From Fibrobacterota bacterium (lineage in GTDB: Bacteria > Fibrobacterota > Fibrobacteria > UBA5070): DNA of 64,000 nucleotides. The translations under genes were made by a program, and so were the position numbers. This document shows, piece by piece, positions 55,243-63,817 of this stretch. The number at the start of each line of letters is the position of its first letter. Position 1 is the first letter of the stretch. The stretch is from contig JADKBN010000029.1 of NCBI GenBank assembly GCA_016715065.1, forward strand, positions 744,001-808,000, given 5' to 3'. The notes beneath the pieces were generated by a model. The model was not told the origin of the DNA, did no database searches, and saw only the letters and a list, made by a program, of their open reading frames with translations.

Positions 55243-57105
55243 ATGCTTGATCCACTACAGAGTCGAAGGTCTCGCTCGAAGCATGGACTGGCACTTGGAC
55301 TGGTCCTTTTGCTGGGGATCGTGGTCCTTGTGATCGGGATGTCGATGATCGCCATTTCAGGTGGACTTTTGACTAGCAGCGTGGATTCCAAGCAGAAAAT
55401 CAAATCACGAATGGCTGCGGAATCGCAAGCCAACATGCAAATGGCTGCGGCAGTGGAGCAAGCGACTCTTGTTTTTGGAGGAGAAATCTCCCTGCCTGGG
55501 ACCCCCATGTCTGATTTGCCTACTGGGGATGGAAGCAAGGCTTCAGCGGAGATTGAGCCGATTGGGGTGAACGGGGGCATCTTGCCCCAGGAAAGAATTA
55601 CTTCCGGCGGATTCAAAGGGATGATGGGCCTCAAGGTGGCTTTTAAGGTCCATTCCCTTGGTGTCGCTCCTGGCGGGGCAAAAACCGCCATCGATGCCGA
55701 GGTGAAAATGTACCAGGTCCCGATCTTTCAATTTGGGGTATTCTACGAGGGAAACCTGGAGATCTGTCCCGGTCAAACCATGATCGTCCAGGGCCCGGTG
55801 CACACCAATAGTTCGGCTTTTTTCCGCAGTCCTGGTTCGAGCGGATCGGAAGTTGGGTTCCAAGGACCGATCACCGCATCGGGCTCGATCTTCCATTGGA
55901 CAATGGGTAGCGGCTTGCTTTGGTACCGACTGATCCCGGAGGAATCTGCAGTATATTCTCTTGCCTTCCCGACCTTGCGCTACGACATGACTGAAATGAA
56001 GACCTTCCCAGCGTTTCGGGGCGAGGCGAATGTAAGGTGGGGAGTCGAACGGCTAAACATGCCAATTGCGGGGGCAACCCCCAGATCGATTCTACTTCCG
56101 AGTTCCCCTTTGGATCCTCCGGCACTGAACCGTCAAAAATTCGATACGAGAATCGGAAAGAACCCAGGGGCCAACCGATGGGTGAACGGGGTCACCCCAC
56201 GGCCGGCATGGATCACCGGCCCAAAGGTGTTTTTCGATCGTCGGGAAAGAGCCTGGGTGAAATTTTGGGATTTCAGCGTCAAGGACATCACCTCCAGCGA
56301 TTCGATCTTTTACCTCGCCGACACCACGGCCATGATGGCGGATCGTGGAAATGCCAAAAAACGCGTCATCAACGCTTTTCGGATCATCAATGCCGCCAAG
56401 TTGCCGCGCAACATGACCATTGCCACCCCCAATCCCGTCTACCTTCTAGGCGACTTCAACGCCCCCGATCCAACGAGCACTTGTGGTCCGGCGGGGGTGG
56501 CCAATCCGATCACTGCCGAGAGATACTGCAACGCGTTGATCGCATCGGACGCCTTTACCCTGGTTTCTTCGAACTGGCAGGCCAACGATTTCGCACACAA
56601 AGCGATGCAAGGCACGCTGGAGCGGGATTCGGCGGATGTTCACTGGACCCAATTCAAGGGGATGGGAGGAGCGGACTCCCTGTTCGAGATGGAACCTGTG
56701 AATGGATCCGCAGGAGTGGGGCCCGCCAGAACCGCCGTGATCAATGCTGCGATCATGACCGGAAACAAGCCCTCGATTCCCGCCGCATTGCCTCCGCGAA
56801 ACTACTCCAATGGAGTGTTCGAGAATCTGTACGAGGGAGGGTGGCACAATACGATCCGGTTTTTGGAAAACCTGGATAAGGACACCGTTCGCTTCAAAGG
56901 GAGCTTTGTTTGCATGTGGAGCGCGGCTTCGCCCGGTCTGGATACCGGAGCCGGCAAGGTGATCCGCCCTGGAGCCGGCGGATACTACTTCCCCCCGGTT
57001 CGCCTGTGGAGCTTCGATCCACGCTTCACCAGTTTGGCGAACATGCCACCTGCCACGCCGTTTTTAACGACGCCTCCCACCTACTCTTTTTCTGAGCTCC
57101 GCTGA
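55243..57105 (+). CDS. PilX-like large pilus assembly protein
   Basis: 620 residues from the ATG at 55243, which has a very strong GGGGGGAAGGAAC ribosome-binding site; 55165 is an alternative in-frame start without it. The N-terminus KHGLALGLVLLLGIVVLVIGMSMIAI matches PilX_N, a single hydrophobic helix without a cleavage Gly-Phe. The large extracytoplasmic part has LEICPGQTMIVQGPVHTNSSAF and other beta-rich sequence not assigned to a domain. Last gene of the pilin set, 144 bases after PilW. Possibly a pilus adhesin or assembly scaffold; the size exceeds normal PilX, so the C-terminal part may be an added binding module. Confidence 0.7.
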   Translation: MLDPLQSRRSRSKHGLALGLVLLLGIVVLVIGMSMIAISGGLLTSSVDSKQKIKSRMAAESQANMQMAAAVEQATLVFGGEISLPGTPMSDLPTGDGSKASAEIEPIGVNGGILPQERITSGGFKGMMGLKVAFKVHSLGVAPGGAKTAIDAEVKMYQVPIFQFGVFYEGNLEICPGQTMIVQGPVHTNSSAFFRSPGSSGSEVGFQGPITASGSIFHWTMGSGLLWYRLIPEESAVYSLAFPTLRYDMTEMKTFPAFRGEANVRWGVERLNMPIAGATPRSILLPSSPLDPPALNRQKFDTRIGKNPGANRWVNGVTPRPAWITGPKVFFDRRERAWVKFWDFSVKDITSSDSIFYLADTTAMMADRGNAKKRVINAFRIINAAKLPRNMTIATPNPVYLLGDFNAPDPTSTCGPAGVANPITAERYCNALIASDAFTLVSSNWQANDFAHKAMQGTLERDSADVHWTQFKGMGGADSLFEMEPVNGSAGVGPARTAVINAAIMTGNKPSIPAALPPRNYSNGVFENLYEGGWHNTIRFLENLDKDTVRFKGSFVCMWSAASPGLDTGAGKVIRPGAGGYYFPPVRLWSFDPRFTSLANMPPATPFLTTPPTYSFSELR

Positions 57106-57153
57106 ACGCATTTCCCTCCGGCTGAAGGAAGTTCAAGAAGAGTGGAGGCTAAC

Positions 57154-57184
57154 ATATCATCCCATCAAGATTTATTGATATATT
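57154..57184 (+). promoter_or_regulatory. Operator-like dyads over the -10 region of metH
   Basis: ATATCA (57154-57159) with TGATAT (57176-57181), and ATCAA (57164-57168) with TTGAT (57175-57179), are overlapping inverted repeats. The right arms overlap TATATT (57179-57184), six bases before the metH ATG. No cobalamin or SAM riboswitch fits the 85-base gap. Possible target of the ArsR-methyltransferase fusion at 48748. Confidence 0.45.
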
Positions 57185-57190
57185 AAAGAC

Positions 57191-60100
57191 ATGTCTAGAA
57201 TCGCCGACCTCAAGGAACTTCTCGCCACCCGCATCGCCGTTTTGGACGGAGGCATGGGAACCATGCTTCAAAGACAAAATTTGACGGCAGGGGATTTCGG
57301 GGGGGCGGCCTTCGAGGGCTGCAACGAAATTCTCCTTCTGACCAAGCCGGAAGCGATCGCCAGCGTGCACCGCGCCTACTACGCGGCCGGAGCCGACATC
57401 GTGGAAACCTGCACGTTCGGATCCACGCCGTTGGTCCTGGACGAATACGGTATAGGGGAGAAGGCCTACGAAGTCTCCAAAGCCGGATCGCTCGTGGCCC
57501 GCGCGGAAGCCCAGAAGGCGCAAAACCTGGACGGCAGGATCCGCTTCGTGGCGGGCTCCGTGGGTCCCACCACCAAATCCTTGTCGCTGACCGGCGGGGC
57601 GACCTTCCAGGAACTGGTGGAATCGTTCCGGGTGCAGGTGGGAGGCCTTTGGGACGGTGGTGCGGACTTCATTTTGCTGGAAACGCAGATCGATACCCTC
57701 AACACCAAGGCCGGCCTGGTGGGCGTGGAGGCGGCCGCCCGCGAGCGGGGCATCGTGATCCCGGTGGCCATTTCCGGGACCATCGAGATGCAGGGCGTGA
57801 TGCTGGCGGGTCATTCCGCCGAGGCTTTCTACGCATCCCTGGAACATGTGGATCCGCTCTACGTGGGCCTCAACTGCGCCACCGGACCGGAATTCATGAC
57901 AGATCATGTCCGGTCGTTGGCGCGCACGGCTCGCACGAACGTGGCTTGCGCTCCCAATGCGGGGCTGCCCAACGAGTTCGGCGGCTACGACGAATCTCCC
58001 GAAATGCTCGCCCGCGCCCTGGCGCGGTTCGGAGAGGCGGGTTGGCTCAACGTGGTGGGAGGTTGCTGCGGCACCACCCCCGACCACATCGCGGCGGTGG
58101 CCAAGGCCGTTTCCGGTTTGAAGCCGCGCGCGCTGGCCAAGGATCGGCGCCGCTGGGTGACAGGAATCGACATCCTCGAGATGGAGGAATCGGGCAGGCC
58201 CTACATCGTGGGAGAGCGCACCAACGCGATCGGATCGCGTGCCTTCAAGAACCTGATCAACGATGGCAAATTCGAGGAAGCCGCCGAAATCGCCCGCAAA
58301 CAGGGCCGCGCGGGCGCGCACATCATCGACGTGTGCCTGGCCAATCCCGACCGCGACGAGAAGTCCGACATGGTGGAATTCCTTTCGCGGGCAGCCAAGG
58401 CCGTGAAGGCCCCCTTCATGATCGACTCCCAGGATCCCGCCGTGGTGGAAGCCGCCTTCCAGCTGGTGCAGGGCAAGTGCATCCTCAATTCCGTGAACCT
58501 GGAAGACGGCCCGGAATGCGAGCGCTTCACAGGCCTTCTGAAGCTGGTCAAGCGCTACGGAGCCATGGTGGTGGCCGGTTGCATCGACGAGCAGGGGATG
58601 GCCGTGGAGCCCGAGCGCAAACTCGAGGTCGCCGAGAAATTGCACGCGATCCTGACCAAGGATTGGGGCATCCCAGAAGAAGACATCATGTTCGACACCT
58701 TGGTTTTCCCGGCCGGCACCGGCGACGAGAACTACGTGGGATCGGCGGCCAAGACCATCGAGGGCACGCGTTTGGTGATGGAGCGCTTTCCGCGCTGCCA
58801 AAGCACCTTGGGCGTGTCCAACGTGAGTTTTGGATTGCCGCCTGCGGGTCGCGAAGTGCTCAACTCGGTGTTCTTGTACCACAACACCCGCGCGGGCCTG
58901 ACCAGCGCGATCGTCAACGCGGAAAAACTCGTTCGCTTCGCCCAGATCCCCCAGGAAGAAAAGGATCTCTGCGACGACGTGATCTGGAACCGCGGGACGG
59001 ATCCTGTCGCCGCCTTCGCCGCGCATTTTCGCGAAAAGAAGGTGGTGGCGGCTGTCGCGACAGAAACGCTCCCGCCGGACAAATACGTGGCCAACTGCAT
59101 CCTGACCGGCTCCAAGGATGGATTGGTGGCGGCGCTGGACAAGCTGTTGGAGGCGGGTGCGAACCCGTTGGATCTGGTCAATGGCCCCCTCATGGAGGGA
59201 ATGGCCGAGGTGGGCCGGTTGTTCAATCGCAACGAACTCATCGTGGCGGAAGTGCTGCAAAGCGCCGAGGCGATGAAGTCCGCCGTGGCGCACCTGGAGC
59301 CCAAGATGGCCAAGGGGGATGTCTCCACGCGTGGGGTTCTGCTGCTGGCCACCGTCAAGGGGGACGTCCACGACATCGGCAAGAACCTGGTGGAAATCAT
59401 CCTGGGCAACAACGGCTTTCGCGTGGTGAACCTGGGCATCAAGGTGCCGCCGGATCGGCTCGTGGCCGCCGCCAAGGAGCACAACCCGGATTTGATCGGA
59501 CTTTCCGGACTGCTGGTGAAGAGCGCCCACGAAATGGTCACGGCCGCGCGCGATCTGCGCGATGCGGGTGTGAACGCTCCCATCCTGGTGGGCGGCGCCG
59601 CGTTGTCCAACAACTTCACCGTCAAGAACATCGCCAGCCAATACGACGGCGCCGTGTTGTACTGCAAGGATGCCATGACGGGCCTGGACGTGGCCAACCA
59701 TCTGACCGACAAGCTGCTCGCTTCTGGATTCCTGGACGCGCATCGCCGGATGGAACAGGATCTGTTGTCGGGAAATGACGTCAAGGTGGTGGATGCCCCC
59801 GAGGCCGCCCCCAAGGAAAAGCTCGTGCTGGAGCGCGACAACGAACTGTTCGCGCCGCCCACCCTGGACCGGGTGGAATGGACGCGCCAGCTGCCGGAGA
59901 TCTGGAAGTACCTCAATCCGGCCATGCTCTACGGAAAGCATCTGGGATTGAAGGGCCAGGTGGAACGACAGTGGGCGGAGAAGGACGCCAAGGCCCTCGA
60001 ATTGCGCGAGTTCGTGGAAGCTCTCAAGCTCGAGGCCATCGAGAAGGGATGGATCGTGCCCAAGGGAGTCTATCGCTTCTTCCAGGCGCGCTCCGAAGGC

Positions 60101-60676
60101 GACACGATCCGTCTGTACCAGGACGGCGCCGAAGCGGGATCGTTCACGTTCCCGCGCCAATCGGATGGCTGGAACCTGTGTTTGTCGGATTTTGTCCACC
60201 CTTCCAACCCCGACCATGTGGCGCTGTTTTGCGTCACGGCAGGCCGCGCGGTCTCGCCTGCGGTGGAAGAACTGAAGGCCAAAGGGGAATTCCTCAAGGC
60301 TCACGCCCTGGCGGCGCTGGCTCTGGAAACCGCCGAAGCATTGGCCGAACTCTGCCATCGCCACTTGCGGTTGTCCTGGGGCTTCGCCGATCCCGCCGAC
60401 CTTTCCGTCTCCGACATCTTCAAAGCCAAGTACCGGGGCATCCGGGTGAGCTTCGGATACCCCGCCTGCCCCCGCCTGGAAGACCAGCGGATCCTGTTCC
60501 AACTGCTGAACCCCGCCTCGATCGGCGTGGACCTCACCGAAGGCTTCATGATGGAGCCTGAGGCCTCGGTGTCGGCGTTGGTGTTCCATCATCCGCAAGG
60601 CCGATACTTCAGCATTTCTAGCGCTGACCTGGACGTCTTCGAGTCGAAGCTCCAGGCCGGCGCGGGAGCGACCTGA
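57191..60676 (+). CDS. metH: Cobalamin-dependent methionine synthase
   Basis: 1161 residues, slightly shorter than E. coli MetH (1227). Homocysteine domain 1-325, with the zinc ligands Cys229 (GLNCATG) and Cys292-Cys293 (VGGCCGTTPDH). Pterin (methyltetrahydrofolate) domain about 335-610 (IVGERTNAIGSRAFKN, DSQDPAVVEAA). Cap and B12 domains about 630-870, with the lower-axial His727 in DVHDIGKN. C-terminal AdoMet reactivation domain about 900-1161. It transfers methyl from 5-methyl-THF to homocysteine. A Shine-Dalgarno is absent; TATATT sits six bases before the ATG, so leaderless translation is possible. The next gene overlaps its stop by one base. Confidence 0.96.
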   Translation: MSRIADLKELLATRIAVLDGGMGTMLQRQNLTAGDFGGAAFEGCNEILLLTKPEAIASVHRAYYAAGADIVETCTFGSTPLVLDEYGIGEKAYEVSKAGSLVARAEAQKAQNLDGRIRFVAGSVGPTTKSLSLTGGATFQELVESFRVQVGGLWDGGADFILLETQIDTLNTKAGLVGVEAAARERGIVIPVAISGTIEMQGVMLAGHSAEAFYASLEHVDPLYVGLNCATGPEFMTDHVRSLARTARTNVACAPNAGLPNEFGGYDESPEMLARALARFGEAGWLNVVGGCCGTTPDHIAAVAKAVSGLKPRALAKDRRRWVTGIDILEMEESGRPYIVGERTNAIGSRAFKNLINDGKFEEAAEIARKQGRAGAHIIDVCLANPDRDEKSDMVEFLSRAAKAVKAPFMIDSQDPAVVEAAFQLVQGKCILNSVNLEDGPECERFTGLLKLVKRYGAMVVAGCIDEQGMAVEPERKLEVAEKLHAILTKDWGIPEEDIMFDTLVFPAGTGDENYVGSAAKTIEGTRLVMERFPRCQSTLGVSNVSFGLPPAGREVLNSVFLYHNTRAGLTSAIVNAEKLVRFAQIPQEEKDLCDDVIWNRGTDPVAAFAAHFREKKVVAAVATETLPPDKYVANCILTGSKDGLVAALDKLLEAGANPLDLVNGPLMEGMAEVGRLFNRNELIVAEVLQSAEAMKSAVAHLEPKMAKGDVSTRGVLLLATVKGDVHDIGKNLVEIILGNNGFRVVNLGIKVPPDRLVAAAKEHNPDLIGLSGLLVKSAHEMVTAARDLRDAGVNAPILVGGAALSNNFTVKNIASQYDGAVLYCKDAMTGLDVANHLTDKLLASGFLDAHRRMEQDLLSGNDVKVVDAPEAAPKEKLVLERDNELFAPPTLDRVEWTRQLPEIWKYLNPAMLYGKHLGLKGQVERQWAEKDAKALELREFVEALKLEAIEKGWIVPKGVYRFFQARSEGDTIRLYQDGAEAGSFTFPRQSDGWNLCLSDFVHPSNPDHVALFCVTAGRAVSPAVEELKAKGEFLKAHALAALALETAEALAELCHRHLRLSWGFADPADLSVSDIFKAKYRGIRVSFGYPACPRLEDQRILFQLLNPASIGVDLTEGFMMEPEASVSALVFHHPQGRYFSISSADLDVFESKLQAGAGAT

Positions 60677-61110
60677 TGGCCAAGCGCAAGCAGGAGCCTG
60701 CGGGAGTTTCCGCGGAGTTGGAACCCGCCTTGGCGACCGTGCGTTCGCCCCGGTGGCTGCGGCGCATCGCCTTGTTGCTGGTCTTGATGGGAGCGTTCGG
60801 CCTTCTCAGCAGTATTCCCGTGTTCCGGATGCTGTGGGGCGATCAACCCATCCAACGCGCTTTGCCGGCCCTCTACTTCTATCTGACCACCATGCTGTGG
60901 GTGCTAGGGTCCGGCTTGGTGCTGGGGTTTCTGGCGGAAGCCGCGCGCAACGGAGAGACCTGGTCTTCCGCGTTCGCCCGCGGAGTCGCCAACCTGCTCG
61001 TGCTGGGTGGCGTGCTGGCTGGCGCTCTGCTATGGTCCAATCCGGCCTCGTGGGTCTTTTTGGCTGTCGCGCTGGCGGCGCGATGGTGCGCCCGCCCTCC
61101 CAGGAACTGA
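60676..61110 (+). CDS. Small integral membrane protein
   Basis: 144 residues. The start overlaps the metH stop (TGATG). After a charged N-terminus (MAKRKQEPAG, 20-30 with a basic RRIALL), three or four hydrophobic helices follow (LLLVLMGAFGLLSSI, YFYLTTMLWVLGSGLVLGFL, GVANLLVLGGVLAGALLW, SWVFLAVALAA). No family recognised. Translational coupling to metH does not by itself imply a link to methionine. Confidence 0.65.
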   Translation: MAKRKQEPAGVSAELEPALATVRSPRWLRRIALLLVLMGAFGLLSSIPVFRMLWGDQPIQRALPALYFYLTTMLWVLGSGLVLGFLAEAARNGETWSSAFARGVANLLVLGGVLAGALLWSNPASWVFLAVALAARWCARPPRN

Positions 61111-61112
61111 CC

Positions 61113-61346
61113 TCAGTCCTTCTTGCGGAACAGATCGGCCATCGCCTCCAGATCCGGTCGTGCGGCGGCGGCGGCTCGCAGGTTCTCTTCCTGGATGCGC
61201 TTGTAGACCTCTTCCCGGTAGACCGGTACCGAGGGCGGCGCCTGGATTCCGATTCGACAGGTTTTGGCATCCACTTCCACGATGGTGATCACGATTCCGT
61301 CACCGATGTGGATGGCTTCGCCTGGTTTGCGCGTGAGGACGAGCAT
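61113..61346 (-). CDS. csrA: CsrA, translational regulator
   Basis: 77 residues. The first 45 residues are canonical CsrA: MLVLTRKPGEAIHIGDGIVI then VRIGIQAP-like (here CRIGIQAPPSVPVYREEVY). The RNA-binding Leu4/Arg6 and the GIQAP strand are present, with a longer helical tail (ERRAAAAARPDLEA-type). It binds GGA motifs in mRNA leaders and, in flagellated bacteria of this arrangement, is antagonised by FliW. The ATG overlaps the fliW stop (TGATG). Confidence 0.93.
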   Translation of the reverse strand: MLVLTRKPGEAIHIGDGIVITIVEVDAKTCRIGIQAPPSVPVYREEVYKRIQEENLRAAAAARPDLEAMADLFRKKD

Positions 61347-61759
61347 CAGGAAAGGATCCCGACGGAGGTGGTCCAGCGCGGGTCGTCCACCAGAATTTGC
61401 TTGCCCAGACGCGTGCGGATGTTGATGAACAAGGGCCCGGCGAGGTTGGCGGTGGAAAGCCGCATGTCGGGCTGGACGGTGACGATGCAATAGAGGAGGA
61501 GTTCCTTGGGGTCCTGCACATCCAGGCCGCGGATCTCGGAACTGGCGATCACCGGGTCGTAGTCGGACCGGAAAATCAGCGGATTGATCAAAACGAACTG
61601 GACCGGCGGACCCACCACGGATGCCATCCAATGGAAGGGCTCGTGCTCGGGTTTGGTGAAGATGACGTAATCCTTGGTCGCTTCGAAACCGGGCATGCCT
61701 TGGGGAAACGTGATGACGTCTTCCTGCTGGTAGTTCAGTTGCTCGATCCGATGCTCCAT
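61346..61759 (-). CDS. fliW: FliW, flagellar assembly factor and CsrA antagonist
   Basis: 137 residues. FliW-type sequence: ITFPQGMPGFEATKDYVIF at the N-terminus, FHWMASVVGPPVQFVLINPLIF in the middle, and LSTANLAGPLFINI with KQILVDDPRW at the end. It binds flagellin and CsrA. When flagellin is secreted, free FliW sequesters CsrA and lets flagellin translation proceed. It is coupled to csrA and overlaps fliS by 25 bases. No strong Shine-Dalgarno before the ATG at 61759. Confidence 0.92.
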   Translation of the reverse strand: MEHRIEQLNYQQEDVITFPQGMPGFEATKDYVIFTKPEHEPFHWMASVVGPPVQFVLINPLIFRSDYDPVIASSEIRGLDVQDPKELLLYCIVTVQPDMRLSTANLAGPLFINIRTRLGKQILVDDPRWTTSVGILS

Positions 61760-62106
61760 GGACGGACGATACCACCAAAATTCGTCGTGTGCCAGTCCCG
61801 AAGTCCGCCCACCACGGCGGAAAGCAGTCCGATGGTTTCCTGGATGGAGCCGGGCTCCTGCCGGGAGACTCGCACGAGCATGTGCGCGCACAGTTCGGAG
61901 AGGTCCCTACCGATGCCGGGCTCTTCGGTCCGGCAGCATTGGCGAGCCAACGAAAGAAGTTTGCGCAGCCGATCCAGGTCGGTGGTCGGCTTGGTGCAAT
62001 GGAAGATCGCTTCCCGCAGCGCTGCTTCCAGGCACTTGCGCACCAGGTCGATCGGTCCCGCAGTCAAGACCGCACCTCTCCGGTAGGCGTCCGCTCCCAG
62101 GCTCAT
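61735..62106 (-). CDS. fliS: FliS-like flagellin export chaperone
   Basis: 123 residues. Four-helix FliS pattern: ADAYRRGAVLTAGPIDLVRKCLEAALREA at the start (YxxxxVLTAxPxxLV motif), a short loop, two helices around LDRLRKLLSLARQCC and LSELCAHMLVRVSRQ, and the end IQETIGLLSAVVGGLRDW. FliS binds flagellin in the cytoplasm and delivers it to the export gate. The start overlaps the stop of the preceding gene by ATGA and its 3' end overlaps fliW. Divergence from standard FliS is notable (no GLL..), so the call rests on motif and context. Confidence 0.75.
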   Translation of the reverse strand: MSLGADAYRRGAVLTAGPIDLVRKCLEAALREAIFHCTKPTTDLDRLRKLLSLARQCCRTEEPGIGRDLSELCAHMLVRVSRQEPGSIQETIGLLSAVVGGLRDWHTTNFGGIVRPWSIGSSN

Positions 62107-62600
62107 GTCGGATCCAGCAATCCGGCCAGAAGGCGGCGATCGATGCCTTGGAACTGGGATTCCAACTGGGCACGGGAAGTCTGGGCCAGGGTCTGGCAAA
62201 GACGGTCGCAGTGAAGGAATGGGTCCTCCATCAGGTGCAAACCGGGAGCTGAATCGCTGTCGTGGTGGTCGTATTCGTCTGTCTTGGAAGACGGGTTGTG
62301 TTCGGAGTCGTCTCCGCCACCTCCGCCGCCGCCAAGCAAGGAGTCGCCCGCCGAAAACTGCGCATTGTCCTCCTGACGGCGGACCACCATTTCTGCAGAT
62401 TCGGTCTGGTCGCGCACGCGCAACGCCTTTTCCACGATCGCGGCGCCCAAGCGTTGCTGAAACTCCCCGCCGTCCCGCCTGGATTGGTTCAAGATCTGGG
62501 CGGCGTGGTCTGCTTGCACCAAGACCTGGCGCAGATTCGCTCCTTGAAGATTCGGCGCGTCGATCCCCATGAAGAGGAAATAGGCTCCGGGAGCCTCCAT
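62103..62600 (-). CDS. Unknown protein heading the fliS-fliW-csrA group
   Basis: 165 residues from the ATG at 62600. An N-terminal helical part (LRQVLVQADHAAQILNQSRR then FQQRLGAAIVEKALRV) is followed by a run of seven Gly, an acidic/His linker (DEYDHHDSDS) and a helical C-terminus (LHCDRLCQTLAQTSRAQ). No signal peptide and no known domain. The stop overlaps the fliS start (ATGA), so it is probably a flagellar accessory protein such as an export or assembly factor; that is inference. A TTG start at 62639 is possible but would overlap the divergent nth gene. Confidence 0.6.
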   Translation of the reverse strand: MEAPGAYFLFMGIDAPNLQGANLRQVLVQADHAAQILNQSRRDGGEFQQRLGAAIVEKALRVRDQTESAEMVVRRQEDNAQFSAGDSLLGGGGGGGDDSEHNPSSKTDEYDHHDSDSAPGLHLMEDPFLHCDRLCQTLAQTSRAQLESQFQGIDRRLLAGLLDPT

Positions 62601-62623
62601 GGCAATCGCATTTTTTCTTTTCC

Positions 62624-63286
62624 ATGGAAAATCGTCCAACCCAGCTCGCGAAAGGTGCGGCCAGGATCGTGGGGAGGGTGCTGGAGCGCGAGTTTCCGGA
62701 CCCTCCGGTACCGCTGGACCACACAGACGGATTCACCCTTCTGGTGGCGGTGGTCCTTTCCGCCCAATGCACGGATGCGCGGGTGAACCAGGTGACTCCT
62801 GTGCTGTTTTCGCGGCTCGGCGACACCCCTGAACTCTTGGCGAAGGTCGCGGTGGAGGATATCCGGGAGATCATCCGTCCGTGCGGACTTTCACCGGCCA
62901 AAAGCCAAGCGATCCAAGGGCTTTCCCGGCTGGTGCTGGAGAGACATGCCGGACAGGTTCCGTCCACCTTTTCCGAACTCGAAGCTCTGCCGGGAGTGGG
63001 CCACAAGACCGCATCGGTGATCATGTCGCAGGTGTTCGGGAAACCCGCCTTGGCGGTGGACACCCATATCCATCGCTGCGCCAGGCGATGGGGATTGTCG
63101 GATGGATCCTCCGTGGAACGGACCGAACGGGATCTCAAGGCGCTGTTTCCCGTCGGACGCTGGAACCGGTTGCACCTGCAGATCATCCATTTCGCGCGCA
63201 GGGATTGTCCAGCCCGCGGACACGTCCTCGGCTCGTGCTCGATCTGTTCGGCCTTGGCCGCCAAGGGGTATCCGGTTTCGGAATGA
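62624..63286 (+). CDS. nth: Endonuclease III (Nth-like), incomplete Fe-S motif
   Basis: 220 residues. The helix-hairpin-helix LPGVGHKTASVIM holds the catalytic Lys128, and VDTHIHR holds Asp146; the 18-residue spacing equals that of E. coli (120/138). It excises oxidised pyrimidines and cuts at abasic sites. The C-terminus should carry C-x6-C-x2-C-x5-C for the 4Fe-4S cluster, but here it reads C195-x9-C205-x2-C208 with no fourth Cys before the end. The cluster may be absent, or three-Cys ligated. It runs divergently from the flagellar group and is not clearly linked to it. Confidence 0.9.
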   Translation: MENRPTQLAKGAARIVGRVLEREFPDPPVPLDHTDGFTLLVAVVLSAQCTDARVNQVTPVLFSRLGDTPELLAKVAVEDIREIIRPCGLSPAKSQAIQGLSRLVLERHAGQVPSTFSELEALPGVGHKTASVIMSQVFGKPALAVDTHIHRCARRWGLSDGSSVERTERDLKALFPVGRWNRLHLQIIHFARRDCPARGHVLGSCSICSALAAKGYPVSE

Positions 63287-63328
63287 ACCCTGCCCAGCGG
63301 GCGGCGGGACAAGACCTGCTGGAGCCGT

Positions 63329-63817
63329 CTACCTGGTGGAGCACCAAAACAACAGGGTGGAGGGTGGCACCACCTGCAGTTTCCCGAAAGGGCAGCCCTC
63401 GATGGGAAACAGGTGGTTGTCCTGGGCTCCCTGGGGAGGGGTGTCCCTCAATAGAGAGCGATCGGCGGAGTCCAGCCAGCCCCAAGGCGGATTGGGGGAT
63501 GGGACAGGTTCCGGTAGACGGTCCTGGTCGGTGCGAAGGGGCTCCAAACGGGAGAATGTCGCGGTGTCGTAGCGAAGAATGGCCTCGATGGTCCAGTCGG
63601 TGGGACCGGGGAGGAGGTCGGATTCCGAGCCGTGGACCTGGATCCGGTAGGTGGCAGAACCCGGCGGTAGGGAACCCCAATGGAGAATGCGGCCCAAACG
63701 AGCCAAGTCGGTGTGGACGGAATCGGTACCGGAGCCACTGCGCAGCGGCTTTGGATCGATTCGGCAAGACACCAGCGCAATCCCGGTCAAGAGCAAAGCC
63801 AGGGGGCGAGCCGTCAT
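63329..63817 (-). CDS. Hypothetical lipoprotein
   Basis: 162 residues. The signal MTARPLALLLTGIALVSC has a lipobox LVSC (Cys18). The mature chain (RLGRILHWGSLPPGSATYRIQV then WTIEAILRYDTATFSRL) is short and beta-rich; no domain recognised. Its ATG at 63817 overlaps the stop of the receiver gene (ATGA), so it is translationally coupled to a signalling protein, which is an uncommon pairing. Confidence 0.68.
   Translation of the reverse strand: MTARPLALLLTGIALVSCRIDPKPLRSGSGTDSVHTDLARLGRILHWGSLPPGSATYRIQVHGSESDLLPGPTDWTIEAILRYDTATFSRLEPLRTDQDRLPEPVPSPNPPWGWLDSADRSLLRDTPPQGAQDNHLFPIEGCPFGKLQVVPPSTLLFWCSTR

Noticed and set aside
57106..57190. Cobalamin or SAM riboswitch before metH
   Set aside because: Only 85 bases, no B12 box or SAM core; only small dyads are present.
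57149..60598. Open frame of 1149 codons antisense to metH
   Set aside because: Same shadow effect; the sense strand is an unambiguous methionine synthase.
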